Below, piece after piece: positions 57,831-64,000 of a DNA stretch of 64,000 nucleotides (the first letter of the stretch is position 1; each line of letters begins with the position of its first letter). The notes under the pieces were generated by a model that saw only the letters and a program-made list of their open reading frames with translations, was not told the DNA's origin and did not search any database. The translations under genes and the position numbers were made by a program. Source of the DNA: Bifidobacterium canis (GTDB lineage: Bacteria > Actinomycetota > Actinomycetes > Actinomycetales > Bifidobacteriaceae); NCBI RefSeq assembly GCF_009727065.1, contig NZ_WNLP01000001.1, positions 62,001 to 126,000 on the forward strand, in the 5' to 3' direction.

Positions 57831-58091
57831 TGTGAACAACGAACGTATTTGGTCGAGGGGTGTGGTATTATCTACAAGGCTTGAGAAATCAAGAAAGTGG
57901 GAAACCCACCTGGAAATCCATCATGATTTCGGGTTAAGGCACGGCCTGACGGCTGATATGCATGAATGCACATAACCATTGCATGCGTTTGAACAGTTCC
58001 GAGGATTGTTCGGATTTATGTTGTGATGCCTTGATTCGATTGATGTGTTCCTCGCAGGTTTTCCGGCACGAATATGAGGAATGGAGTCATC
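57831..58091 (+). other. Leader of the infC operon
   Basis: About 260 bp without a gene before infC. It contains a TATTAT hexamer (57866-57871) usable as -10 and short inverted repeats in the transcribed part, consistent with an r-protein L20-type leader. I could not fold it. Confidence 0.45.
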
Positions 58092-58747
58092 ATTAGCGAC
58101 GAACCACGCATTAACGACGAGATTCGCGTCTCCCAGGTACGCCTTATCGGACCGAACGGCGAACAGGTGGGAGTCATCGCGACTTCCGTCGCACTGAACC
58201 TGGCAAAGGAAGCGAACCTCGATCTCGTCGAGGTGGCACCCAACGCAAAGCCTCCGGTTGCCAAGCTGATTGATTACGGCAAGTTCAAATACAACGAGAA
58301 GATCAAGGCTCGTCAAGCACGCCGTAACCAGAGCACCGCGGAAATCAAGGAGATTCGTTTCCGCCTGAAGATCGACGACCACGACTTCGAAGTCAAGAAG
58401 GGTCATGTTGAGCGCTTCCTGAACGCCGGTGACAAGGTGAAGGTCACCATCATGCTTCGCGCCGCGAGCAGTCCCGCCCGATCGGTGGCGTCGAACTGCT
58501 GCAGCGCTTGGCCGAAGAGGTTTCCGACTTGGGAACCGTGGAGCATGCGCCGAAGCAGGAAGGCCGCAACATCATCATGACGTTGGCGCCGAAGGGCAAG
58601 AAGGTGCACACGCAGTCCGAGCAGCGCAGGCGTGGTGCGGAATCCCGCGCCGAACGCCAGGCTCGTCAGGCGGCGCGCCTCGCAGCGAAGCAGGAAGCCA
58701 AGGCCGAAGAAGCCAAGGCAGCCAAGGCCGCTATCAACAACGACTAA
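58092..58747 (+). CDS. infC: Translation initiation factor IF-3 (one frameshift)
   Basis: Prevents premature 30S-50S joining and proofreads start codons. The N-domain starts [20 protein letters not shown]; the linker and C-domain carry [11 protein letters not shown] and [19 protein letters not shown]. Near 58461 one G is missing: CGC-GCC should read CGC-GGC-CGC, after which [20 protein letters not shown] continues to 58747, giving 218 residues with a Lys/Ala/Glu-rich tail. The start is taken as ATT 58092 with GGAG 5 nt upstream, since infC usually uses a rare start for autocontrol; ATC 58089 or ATG 58074 are alternatives. It is the first gene of infC-rpmI-rplT. Confidence 0.9.
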
Positions 58748-58782
58748 TACTTCAAACACGAAGAACAACAAGGAGGGCAGCA

Positions 58783-58974
58783 ATGCCGAAGATGAAGACA
58801 AAGACCGCAGCAGCAAAGCGCGTTCGCGTTACCGCTTCCGGTAAGGTGATGCACGCTGGCAGCGCCATGCGCCACAACCTCGAGCACAAGTCCGCTCGCA
58901 AGCGTCGTGCGCTCAGCCGTGACGGTGTTCTGCCAACGGCACAGGCCAAGAAGATGAAGGGCCTGCTGGGCTGA
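58783..58974 (+). CDS. rpmI: 50S ribosomal protein bL35
   Basis: Large-subunit protein of 63 residues, the usual length: [20 protein letters not shown] with [27 protein letters not shown] precedes ATG 58783. It is the second gene of the conserved infC-rpmI-rplT operon, which is normally autoregulated by L20. Confidence 0.97.
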   Translation: MPKMKTKTAAAKRVRVTASGKVMHAGSAMRHNLEHKSARKRRALSRDGVLPTAQAKKMKGLLG

Positions 58975-59024
58975 ACCCCGCAAGCAAAACAAGTTTTTAG
59001 AAGCGTACTGAAAAGAGGAATCAC

Positions 59025-59408
59025 ATGGCACGTGTCAAGCGCGCAGTAAACGCACACAAGAAGCGTCGTACAGTTCTCGAAAGGGCCTCGGGATACCGCG
59101 GTCAGCGTTCCCGCCTGTATCGCAAGGCGAAGGAACAGCTGCTGCACTCCTTCAACTACAACTACCGCGACCGCAAGGCTCGCAAGGGTGACTTCCGCAA
59201 GCTGTGGATCCAGCGCATCAACATCGCCGTCCGCAACGAAGGCATCACCTACAACCGCTTCATCCAGGGCCTGCGTCTGGCCGGCATCGAACTCGATCGC
59301 CGCGCTCTCGCCGAGCTCGCTGTGAACGATCCAGACACCTTCAAGGCCATCGTCGAGCAGGCCAAGGCCGCTCTGCCTGAGGATGTCAACGCTCCGGTCG
59401 CTGCCTGA
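59025..59408 (+). CDS. rplT: 50S ribosomal protein bL20
   Basis: Early-assembly large-subunit protein and, in many bacteria, translational repressor of this operon; 127 residues. It begins [20 protein letters not shown] and contains [18 protein letters not shown] and [22 protein letters not shown] 59025 has AGAGGAA upstream. A terminator follows 14 bp after the stop. Confidence 0.97.
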   Translation: MARVKRAVNAHKKRRTVLERASGYRGQRSRLYRKAKEQLLHSFNYNYRDRKARKGDFRKLWIQRINIAVRNEGITYNRFIQGLRLAGIELDRRALAELAVNDPDTFKAIVEQAKAALPEDVNAPVAA

Positions 59409-59422
59409 GCATCGTGACTTAC

Positions 59423-59449
59423 AAGCCCCGCCTGAGTGCGGGGCTTTTG
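59423..59449 (+). terminator. Terminator of infC-rpmI-rplT operon
   Basis: Stem AAGCCCCGC / GCGGGGCTT, loop CTGAGT, then TT-rich sequence. Confidence 0.9.
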
Positions 59450-59546
59450 CTTTATCTGCTTCCGCGTATTATCTGCTCAAACACAGTGCGAATACCGGCA
59501 ATCCGCTACCATGTAACATCGCAGGAGAACTACTGAGGGAGAGAAC

Positions 59547-60470
59547 ATGAACGGCGAACTGCCGATGGTCGAAGCGCGTTTCCTTGCGCACATCGACGTG
59601 GAACGCGGGCTGTCTGCGGCCACTGTGCAGGCGTACGAGAACGATCTCGATCAATATGTGCACTGGTTGTGCGACCGCGGCATCACCAAAGCCGACGCCA
59701 TAACTGCGCGCGACATCGAGGAGTTCGTCGCCGCGCAGTCCCACGACGGGGTGAGCGCAGGTTCTTTGGCGCGCAGACTCGCCAGTATTCACATGTTCCA
59801 CAGGTTCATGCAATCCGAGCGACTCACCAGTAACGATGTCTCGCAAACAATAAAACCGCCGAAATCAGCGCAAACACTGCCCGACGTGCTCACCGTGGAC
59901 GAAGTGAGCGCATTGTTGCAGGCGGCAGCGAACGACGACGCAGACAGCGCGGCGAGCATGCGAGACAGCGCGTTGCTCGAATTCATGTATGCCACCGGCT
60001 GCCGCGTCAGCGAAGCCGTGGGGCTGAATCTCAACGACATCGACTACGAGGCGCACGTAGTGCGACTCACCGGCAAAGGCTCCAAACAGCGGCTCATGCC
60101 GTTCGGCACATACGCTGCACAGGCATTGCACACATACCTCACGCAGGGGAGACCGGAACTCGAGAATCGTGCGAAAGGCGAGCACGAGCGCACGGCGGTG
60201 TTCCTGAATAAGCGCGGCAAGCGTCTCTCTCGGCAGTCAGTGTGGGAGATCATCAAGCATGCCGGCGCATTGGCGGGCATCGACAAGCCGTTGCACCCAC
60301 ATATTCTGCGCCATTCATTCGCCACGCACATGCTGCAGGGCGGCGCCGACGTGCGCACCGTGCAGGAACTGCTCGGTCACGCCTCGGTGAAAACCACGCA
60401 AATATACACGCATGTGAGTCCGGATTCGCTCATCGAAACCTACATCACCTCGCATCCGCGCGCGAAATAA
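59547..60470 (+). CDS. xerD: Site-specific tyrosine recombinase XerD
   Basis: Resolves chromosome dimers at dif with XerC; 307 residues. The N-terminal SAM-like core-binding domain spans about 1-95 (LSAATVQAYENDLDQYVHWL). The catalytic domain has Arg in ATGCRVSEA (about 153), Lys in TGKGSKQRL, HILRHSFATHML (His and Arg), GHASVKTTQIY (His and the nucleophile Tyr, about 287) and THVS. ATG 59547 follows GAGGGAGAG. The gene order xerD-parA resembles other actinobacteria. Confidence 0.93.
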   Translation: MNGELPMVEARFLAHIDVERGLSAATVQAYENDLDQYVHWLCDRGITKADAITARDIEEFVAAQSHDGVSAGSLARRLASIHMFHRFMQSERLTSNDVSQTIKPPKSAQTLPDVLTVDEVSALLQAAANDDADSAASMRDSALLEFMYATGCRVSEAVGLNLNDIDYEAHVVRLTGKGSKQRLMPFGTYAAQALHTYLTQGRPELENRAKGEHERTAVFLNKRGKRLSRQSVWEIIKHAGALAGIDKPLHPHILRHSFATHMLQGGADVRTVQELLGHASVKTTQIYTHVSPDSLIETYITSHPRAK

Positions 60471-60614
60471 CGCGCAAAGTGAGGGGAAATAGTACGCAAA
60501 TTGCCAAAAGAACGCCGGCAATCTACTCGGAGCATTACACTTAAGTATTTAGTGAGTGAACAGGGCGTGCTTATACAGGCGCTGACGGAGAACTGAACTG
60601 GTAGAGTGAACGGT

Positions 60615-61454
60615 ATGCCTACGGATCTGCTTGGACGTGAATACGAGACCTTCCCGGTGCCGGAACCATTGCGGCAGCATGGTCCCGCGCGGGTCATTGC
60701 CATGTGCAACCAGAAGGGCGGCGTAGGCAAAACCACCAGTTCCATCAATATCGCGGGCGCGCTCGCACAATACGGCCGCCGCGTGCTGATCGTCGACTTC
60801 GATCCGCAAGGTGCTGCGACGGTTGGTTTGGGCATCAACGCGAACGCGTTGGAGAACACGATTTACACCGCGCTGTTCAACCCGAAGATGGACGTGCACG
60901 AAGTTATTCAGCACACCAAATTCGACGGGCTCGACATCATTCCCGCGAACATCGATCTTTCCGCCGCCGAAGTGCAGCTCGTCACCGAAGTCGGGCGCGA
61001 GCAGATCCTCGCTTCGGTGCTGCGGCCGATCATCAAGGAATACGACGCGATCATCATCGACTGCCAGCCGTCACTCGGCTTGCTCACAGTGAACGCGCTG
61101 ACCGCCGCCGACGGCGTGATCATTCCCGTCGCCGCCGAATTCTTCGCGTTGCGCGGCGTCGCGTTGCTGATGCAGTCCATCGAGAAGGTGCAGTCGCGCA
61201 TCAACCCATCGCTCGAGATCTACGGCGTGCTCGTCACGATGTTCACGCGCACATTGCACAGCGACGAAGTGTTGCAGCGCATCTATGAGGCGTTCGGAGA
61301 CAAGGTGTTCCACTCGGTCATCTCGCGTTCCATCAAACTGCCGGACGCGAACGTGGCGGCGGCGCCGATCACGTATTTCGCGCATAATCACAAGACCGCG
61401 AAAGAGTATCGCGAAGTTGCGCGCGAAATGATCGCGCGCAATATTGTTGCGTGA
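60615..61454 (+). CDS. parA: ParA-family ATPase
   Basis: Walker-type partition ATPase, 279 residues. The deviant Walker A CNQKGGVGKTTS, VLIVDFDPQGAATVG (Walker A' and switch I), IIIDCQPSLGLLTVNAL (Walker B) and the C-terminal DNA-binding Arg region are present. The short N-terminus (PTDLLGREYETFPVPEPL) carries a domain-like segment found in actinobacterial ParA paralogues near xerD and scpAB. No parB is adjacent, so it may act with ScpAB or a distant ParB. ATG 60615 is preferred over GTG 60606 by ribosome-site spacing. Confidence 0.88.
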   Translation: MPTDLLGREYETFPVPEPLRQHGPARVIAMCNQKGGVGKTTSSINIAGALAQYGRRVLIVDFDPQGAATVGLGINANALENTIYTALFNPKMDVHEVIQHTKFDGLDIIPANIDLSAAEVQLVTEVGREQILASVLRPIIKEYDAIIIDCQPSLGLLTVNALTAADGVIIPVAAEFFALRGVALLMQSIEKVQSRINPSLEIYGVLVTMFTRTLHSDEVLQRIYEAFGDKVFHSVISRSIKLPDANVAAAPITYFAHNHKTAKEYREVAREMIARNIVA

Positions 61455-61531
61455 TTTTGCTACGAATTATTGAGGAACTGAGTATTGCAGAAATATTTTC
61501 TACTACTAGTGTTCAATATGTGAACTTTAAC

Positions 61532-61552
61532 TAATGGTCATAGTGACTATTA
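61532..61552. promoter_or_regulatory. Candidate NrtR operator
   Basis: TAATGGTCA-TAG-TGACTATTA, a 9+3+9 palindrome with one mismatch, 44 bp before nrtR. A second, smaller palindrome GTTCA-N5-TGAAC lies at 61511-61525. Both suit a dimeric repressor. Confidence 0.5.
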
Positions 61553-61595
61553 CTGCTAGTGTATAACTGACACAGATAAGAGGGAGCATTCGCGG

Positions 61596-62447
61596 ATGGG
61601 CATCGGCAATGTCAGCGAACGACGAAACGCGCCGCCGCAGGTGGGCGTGACCTCGGTTATTCTCGCATTGGAATCCGAGGAACGCGCGACCCGCGACGGC
61701 GTGAGCAGGCGTCGATTGTGGTTGCCGCTGGTGCGCAGGACCCGTGAACCGTTCAAAGGACTGTGGGCGTTGCCCGGAGGCCCATTGAAGGCGAACAGGT
61801 CGCTGGAAGAATCCGCGTATGAGACGTTGGCTTCGACGACCGATTTGCATCCGACGTATTTGGAGCAGCTGTACACATTCGGGGATCCGTCGCGTTCGAG
61901 CGGCGGAATTCCGATGGTGTCGATCTGCTATTGGGCGTTGGTGGAGCAGGCGGAATTCGATGTGCGAGACAGCGAGCACAATGTGCGCTGGTTCGCGCAG
62001 AATGACCTGCCCCAATTGGCGTTCGACCATGCGCGCATCATCGACTATGCGCTGTGGCGTCTGCGGCATCGCATCGACACTCCGAACGTGGTGCGGCAGC
62101 TGATCGGCGAGCCATTCACGTTGGGTCAGTTGCACAGCGTGGTCGAGGCGGTGCGAGGTGAGCAGCTTGATTTGGCGAATTTCCGCCGCAAGATGCTCGC
62201 TTCACAGATGCTTGAAGACACCGGCGATGTGCTGCGTGAAGGCAGACGAAGGCCAGCCGCGCTGTATCGGTTCAATTCCGAATTCGAATCGGCGGCGCTC
62301 GATCCGACGCTTTTCACGGCTTCGGCCGATGAAGTCGGCGGCTTCGGCGGCGGTTATGGTCGCGGTGACCATGAATCGGACGGCGGCATGTCAGACGAGT
62401 TGAGCGCTTTGTCTGCATTGATGCCGAATACGCCGCACACACGCTGA
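61596..62447 (+). CDS. nrtR: NrtR-type Nudix-related transcriptional regulator
   Basis: Protein of 283 residues: an N-terminal Nudix fold (about 15-150) joined to a C-terminal winged helix (about 165-240). The Nudix box is degenerate: GGPLKANRSLEESAYETLAS lacks the catalytic RE-x2-EE, as expected for NrtR sensors that bind ADP-ribose or related metabolites instead of hydrolysing them. The C-terminal region LGQLHSVVEAVRGEQLDLANFRRKML is characteristic. It lies just before the niaP-like transporter gene, which fits NAD/niacin control. A Gly/Asp/Ser-rich tail of about 35 residues follows. Confidence 0.85.
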   Translation: MGIGNVSERRNAPPQVGVTSVILALESEERATRDGVSRRRLWLPLVRRTREPFKGLWALPGGPLKANRSLEESAYETLASTTDLHPTYLEQLYTFGDPSRSSGGIPMVSICYWALVEQAEFDVRDSEHNVRWFAQNDLPQLAFDHARIIDYALWRLRHRIDTPNVVRQLIGEPFTLGQLHSVVEAVRGEQLDLANFRRKMLASQMLEDTGDVLREGRRRPAALYRFNSEFESAALDPTLFTASADEVGGFGGGYGRGDHESDGGMSDELSALSALMPNTPHTR

Positions 62448-62532
62448 CAAGTGCGCCGAATACCGGCACGTACCCTCATATCCGTTTGTCTTTCCATACA
62501 TTCACACAGTTATTCACACAGTGGGGAGAACT

Positions 62533-63945
62533 ATGACGACCGCGGAATTGGGAATCGGCGCAACGCAGCCGGTTGAGAATCCGGCTTCAGGGCCGGGGGA
62601 GCCGTTGGCTCACGCCGATGCGACGACTCTGACGCGCAACGAACGCCTCGACAGATTGCCGTTTAACAAGGCGCATCGCAAGCTTTTGGTCGCTTCGGGC
62701 ATCGGATGGGCCTTCGACGCTATGGACGTCGGTCTCGTCTCGTTCGTGGTGACCGCCATCGCAGCCGACCCGCATTTCAACTTGGACGCCACACAGAAAT
62801 CCTGGGTGTTGTCGATCGGATTCATCGGCATGGCGATCGGTGCGGCCTTAGGCGGCTTCCTCGCCGATAAAATCGGTCGCAAGACGGTGTTCACCGCGAC
62901 GATGATTATCTTCGGTCTCGCCAATGGCGCCATGGCGTTCTCGTGGACGCTGCTCGCTTTGCTGGCGGCGCGTTTCGTGATCGGTTTGGGGCTTGGCGCG
63001 GAACTGCCGGTGGCTTCGACGCTCGTTTCGGAGTTCTCTCCGACCAAGCAACGCGGGCGCATCACCGTTCTGCTCGAATCGTTCTGGGCGGTCGGTTGGA
63101 TTCTCGCCGCGATGATCGGTTACTTCGTGATTCCCAACACCGGCGACTGGGGTTGGCGTTGGGCACTGCTTATCGGCGCTATTCCGCTTATCTACGCTAT
63201 TATCGCCCGCCGTCACCTGCCTGAATCGGTGCGCTTCCTCGAAGCGAGGGGAGACAACGAGCGTGCTGAGGCATCGGTGCGTTACTTCGAGCAGGCGAGC
63301 GGTGTGAAGGCTGTGCCATCGAAGCCGGCGAAGAAGCTCGCGAAAATCAGCGTGCGCGAACTCGTCAGCCGCAAATACCTGGGTATCACCGTGGCTATAT
63401 GGGCCACATGGTTCTTCGTCAACTTCTCGTATTACGGCGCGTTCACATGGATGCCGTCGCTGCTGGCCGACCAGTTCGGTTCGCTGACGAAATCGTTCGG
63501 CTATACGCTCGCCATTTCGATCGCACAGCTGCCAGGCTACTTCCTCGCCGCATTCCTCGTGGAGCGCTGGGGTCGGCGCAAGACGCTGAGCACGTTCCTC
63601 GCTGTTTCCGCCATCGCCGCGTTCCTGTTCTCGCAATCCGCAACCGTGGCGCAGGTGCTGTGCTTCGGTATGTTGCTGTCTGCATCGAACTTGGGTGCAT
63701 GGGGAGTGATGTATGCTGTGACGCCGGAGATCTACCCGACCCGCATGCGTGCCGCCGCATCCGGTGCCGCCGCCGCAGTCGGTCGTATCGCGGCTATTGT
63801 GGCTCCATTGCTCGTGCCGTGGTTCCTGACGATGGCAGGCGGGAACAAGTCGGTCGCGTTCATCGTGTTCGCCGTCGCCTTTGTGCTGGCGTGCGTCGCC
63901 GCGCTGTTCCTGCCCGAGCGCACCGGCGCTTCCCTCGAAGATTGA
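62533..63945 (+). CDS. niaP: MFS niacin transporter NiaP-like
   Basis: Major facilitator of 470 residues with twelve membrane segments. The roughly 40-residue polar N-terminus is followed by GIGWAFDAMDVGLVSFV, the A-motif GGFLADKIGRKTVF, RFVIGLGLGAELPVA, TKQRGRITVLLESFWAVGW and the second-half motif ERWGRRKTLS with TPEIYPTRMRA. These match the sugar-porter-like NiaP/aromatic-acid group. The preceding gene is nrtR, which points to niacin or nicotinamide uptake rather than sugar. ATG 62533 follows GGGGAGA. Confidence 0.8.
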   Translation: MTTAELGIGATQPVENPASGPGEPLAHADATTLTRNERLDRLPFNKAHRKLLVASGIGWAFDAMDVGLVSFVVTAIAADPHFNLDATQKSWVLSIGFIGMAIGAALGGFLADKIGRKTVFTATMIIFGLANGAMAFSWTLLALLAARFVIGLGLGAELPVASTLVSEFSPTKQRGRITVLLESFWAVGWILAAMIGYFVIPNTGDWGWRWALLIGAIPLIYAIIARRHLPESVRFLEARGDNERAEASVRYFEQASGVKAVPSKPAKKLAKISVRELVSRKYLGITVAIWATWFFVNFSYYGAFTWMPSLLADQFGSLTKSFGYTLAISIAQLPGYFLAAFLVERWGRRKTLSTFLAVSAIAAFLFSQSATVAQVLCFGMLLSASNLGAWGVMYAVTPEIYPTRMRAAASGAAAAVGRIAAIVAPLLVPWFLTMAGGNKSVAFIVFAVAFVLACVAALFLPERTGASLED

Positions 63946-63957
63946 TGCTGCGCTTTT

Positions 63958-63993
63958 CGACCTGTATATATATCTGGTTATATATACAGGTCG
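63958..63993 (+). terminator. Palindrome/terminator after niaP
   Basis: Perfect 15-bp stem CGACCTGTATATATA / TATATATACAGGTCG with a 6-nt loop, 13 bp after the stop. It shares the CGACC-TATATATA-GGTCG design with elements at 50778 and 52252. Confidence 0.65.
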
Positions 63994-64000
63994 CTTATTG

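Noticed and set aside
57831..58091. Hidden small gene in the infC leader
   Set aside because: No frame with a ribosome site and conserved-looking product; a regulatory leader is more likely.

Overview
The window is a chromosomal stretch of a high-GC actinobacterium, almost certainly a Bifidobacterium. The tmRNA tag reads AKSNRTEFALAA, there is a 24-residue bL37 gene, the order lexA / LysM gene / nrdR is actinobacterial, and an L-lactate dehydrogenase and GAPDH of the expected type are present. I cannot fix the species from the sequence alone.

Layout. 1-3.5 kb: end of priA (histidine/tryptophan synthesis), a DUF2252 protein and an unadenylylated-type glutamine synthetase. 3.5-6.3 kb: an AT-richer three-gene ABC exporter unit. 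6.3-20.5 kb: hrpA, an rRNA methyltransferase, hflX, ldh, a cation efflux gene, the SOS module lexA/LysM gene/nrdR, serA and a HelD-type helicase. 20.8-35.6 kb: the division and cell wall (dcw) cluster mraZ-rsmH-ftsL-ftsI-(degenerate murE)-murF-mraY-murD-ftsW-murG-murC-ftsQ, followed by ssrA. 36-45 kb: DUF4186, dtd, fructokinase with its ROK regulator, an NAD(P)-binding protein, a Nudix hydrolase, a Pro-peptidase and folC. 45.2-47.5 kb: an accessory island. 47.7-50.7 kb: a FemABX transferase and the genuine murE. 50.8-64 kb: an ECF sigma factor with a Cys-rich partner, bL37, an aldose epimerase, ispH, ybaK, gap, thiN, an acetyltransferase, infC-rpmI-rplT, xerD, parA, nrtR and niaP.

The most unusual region is the island at 45.2-47.5 kb. 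A single gene for a winged-helix (AbiEi-like) plus Vsr/DUF559-like nuclease protein sits between two arrays, of 9 and 12 palindromes. Each palindrome is 11 bp, a 7-nt variable loop, then 11 bp, repeated at a nearly constant 53-bp pitch. The arms co-vary, so pairing is kept while sequence changes. This is not a CRISPR array, and I do not recognise it as a described system.

A second window-wide pattern is technical or evolutionary. Seven genes (hrpA, the helicase, rsmH twice, ftsI, mraY, ftsW, infC) are each interrupted by what looks like the loss of exactly one base, mostly in homopolymers. Several are essential, so sequencing or assembly error is the likeliest cause. Here each is annotated as one locus with its break described.

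Cell wall genes connect across the window. The dcw cluster carries a MurE-like protein without an ATP-binding loop, while the intact murE lies 25 kb away beside a FemABX interpeptide-bridge enzyme. nrtR and niaP form a niacin uptake unit with a candidate operator.
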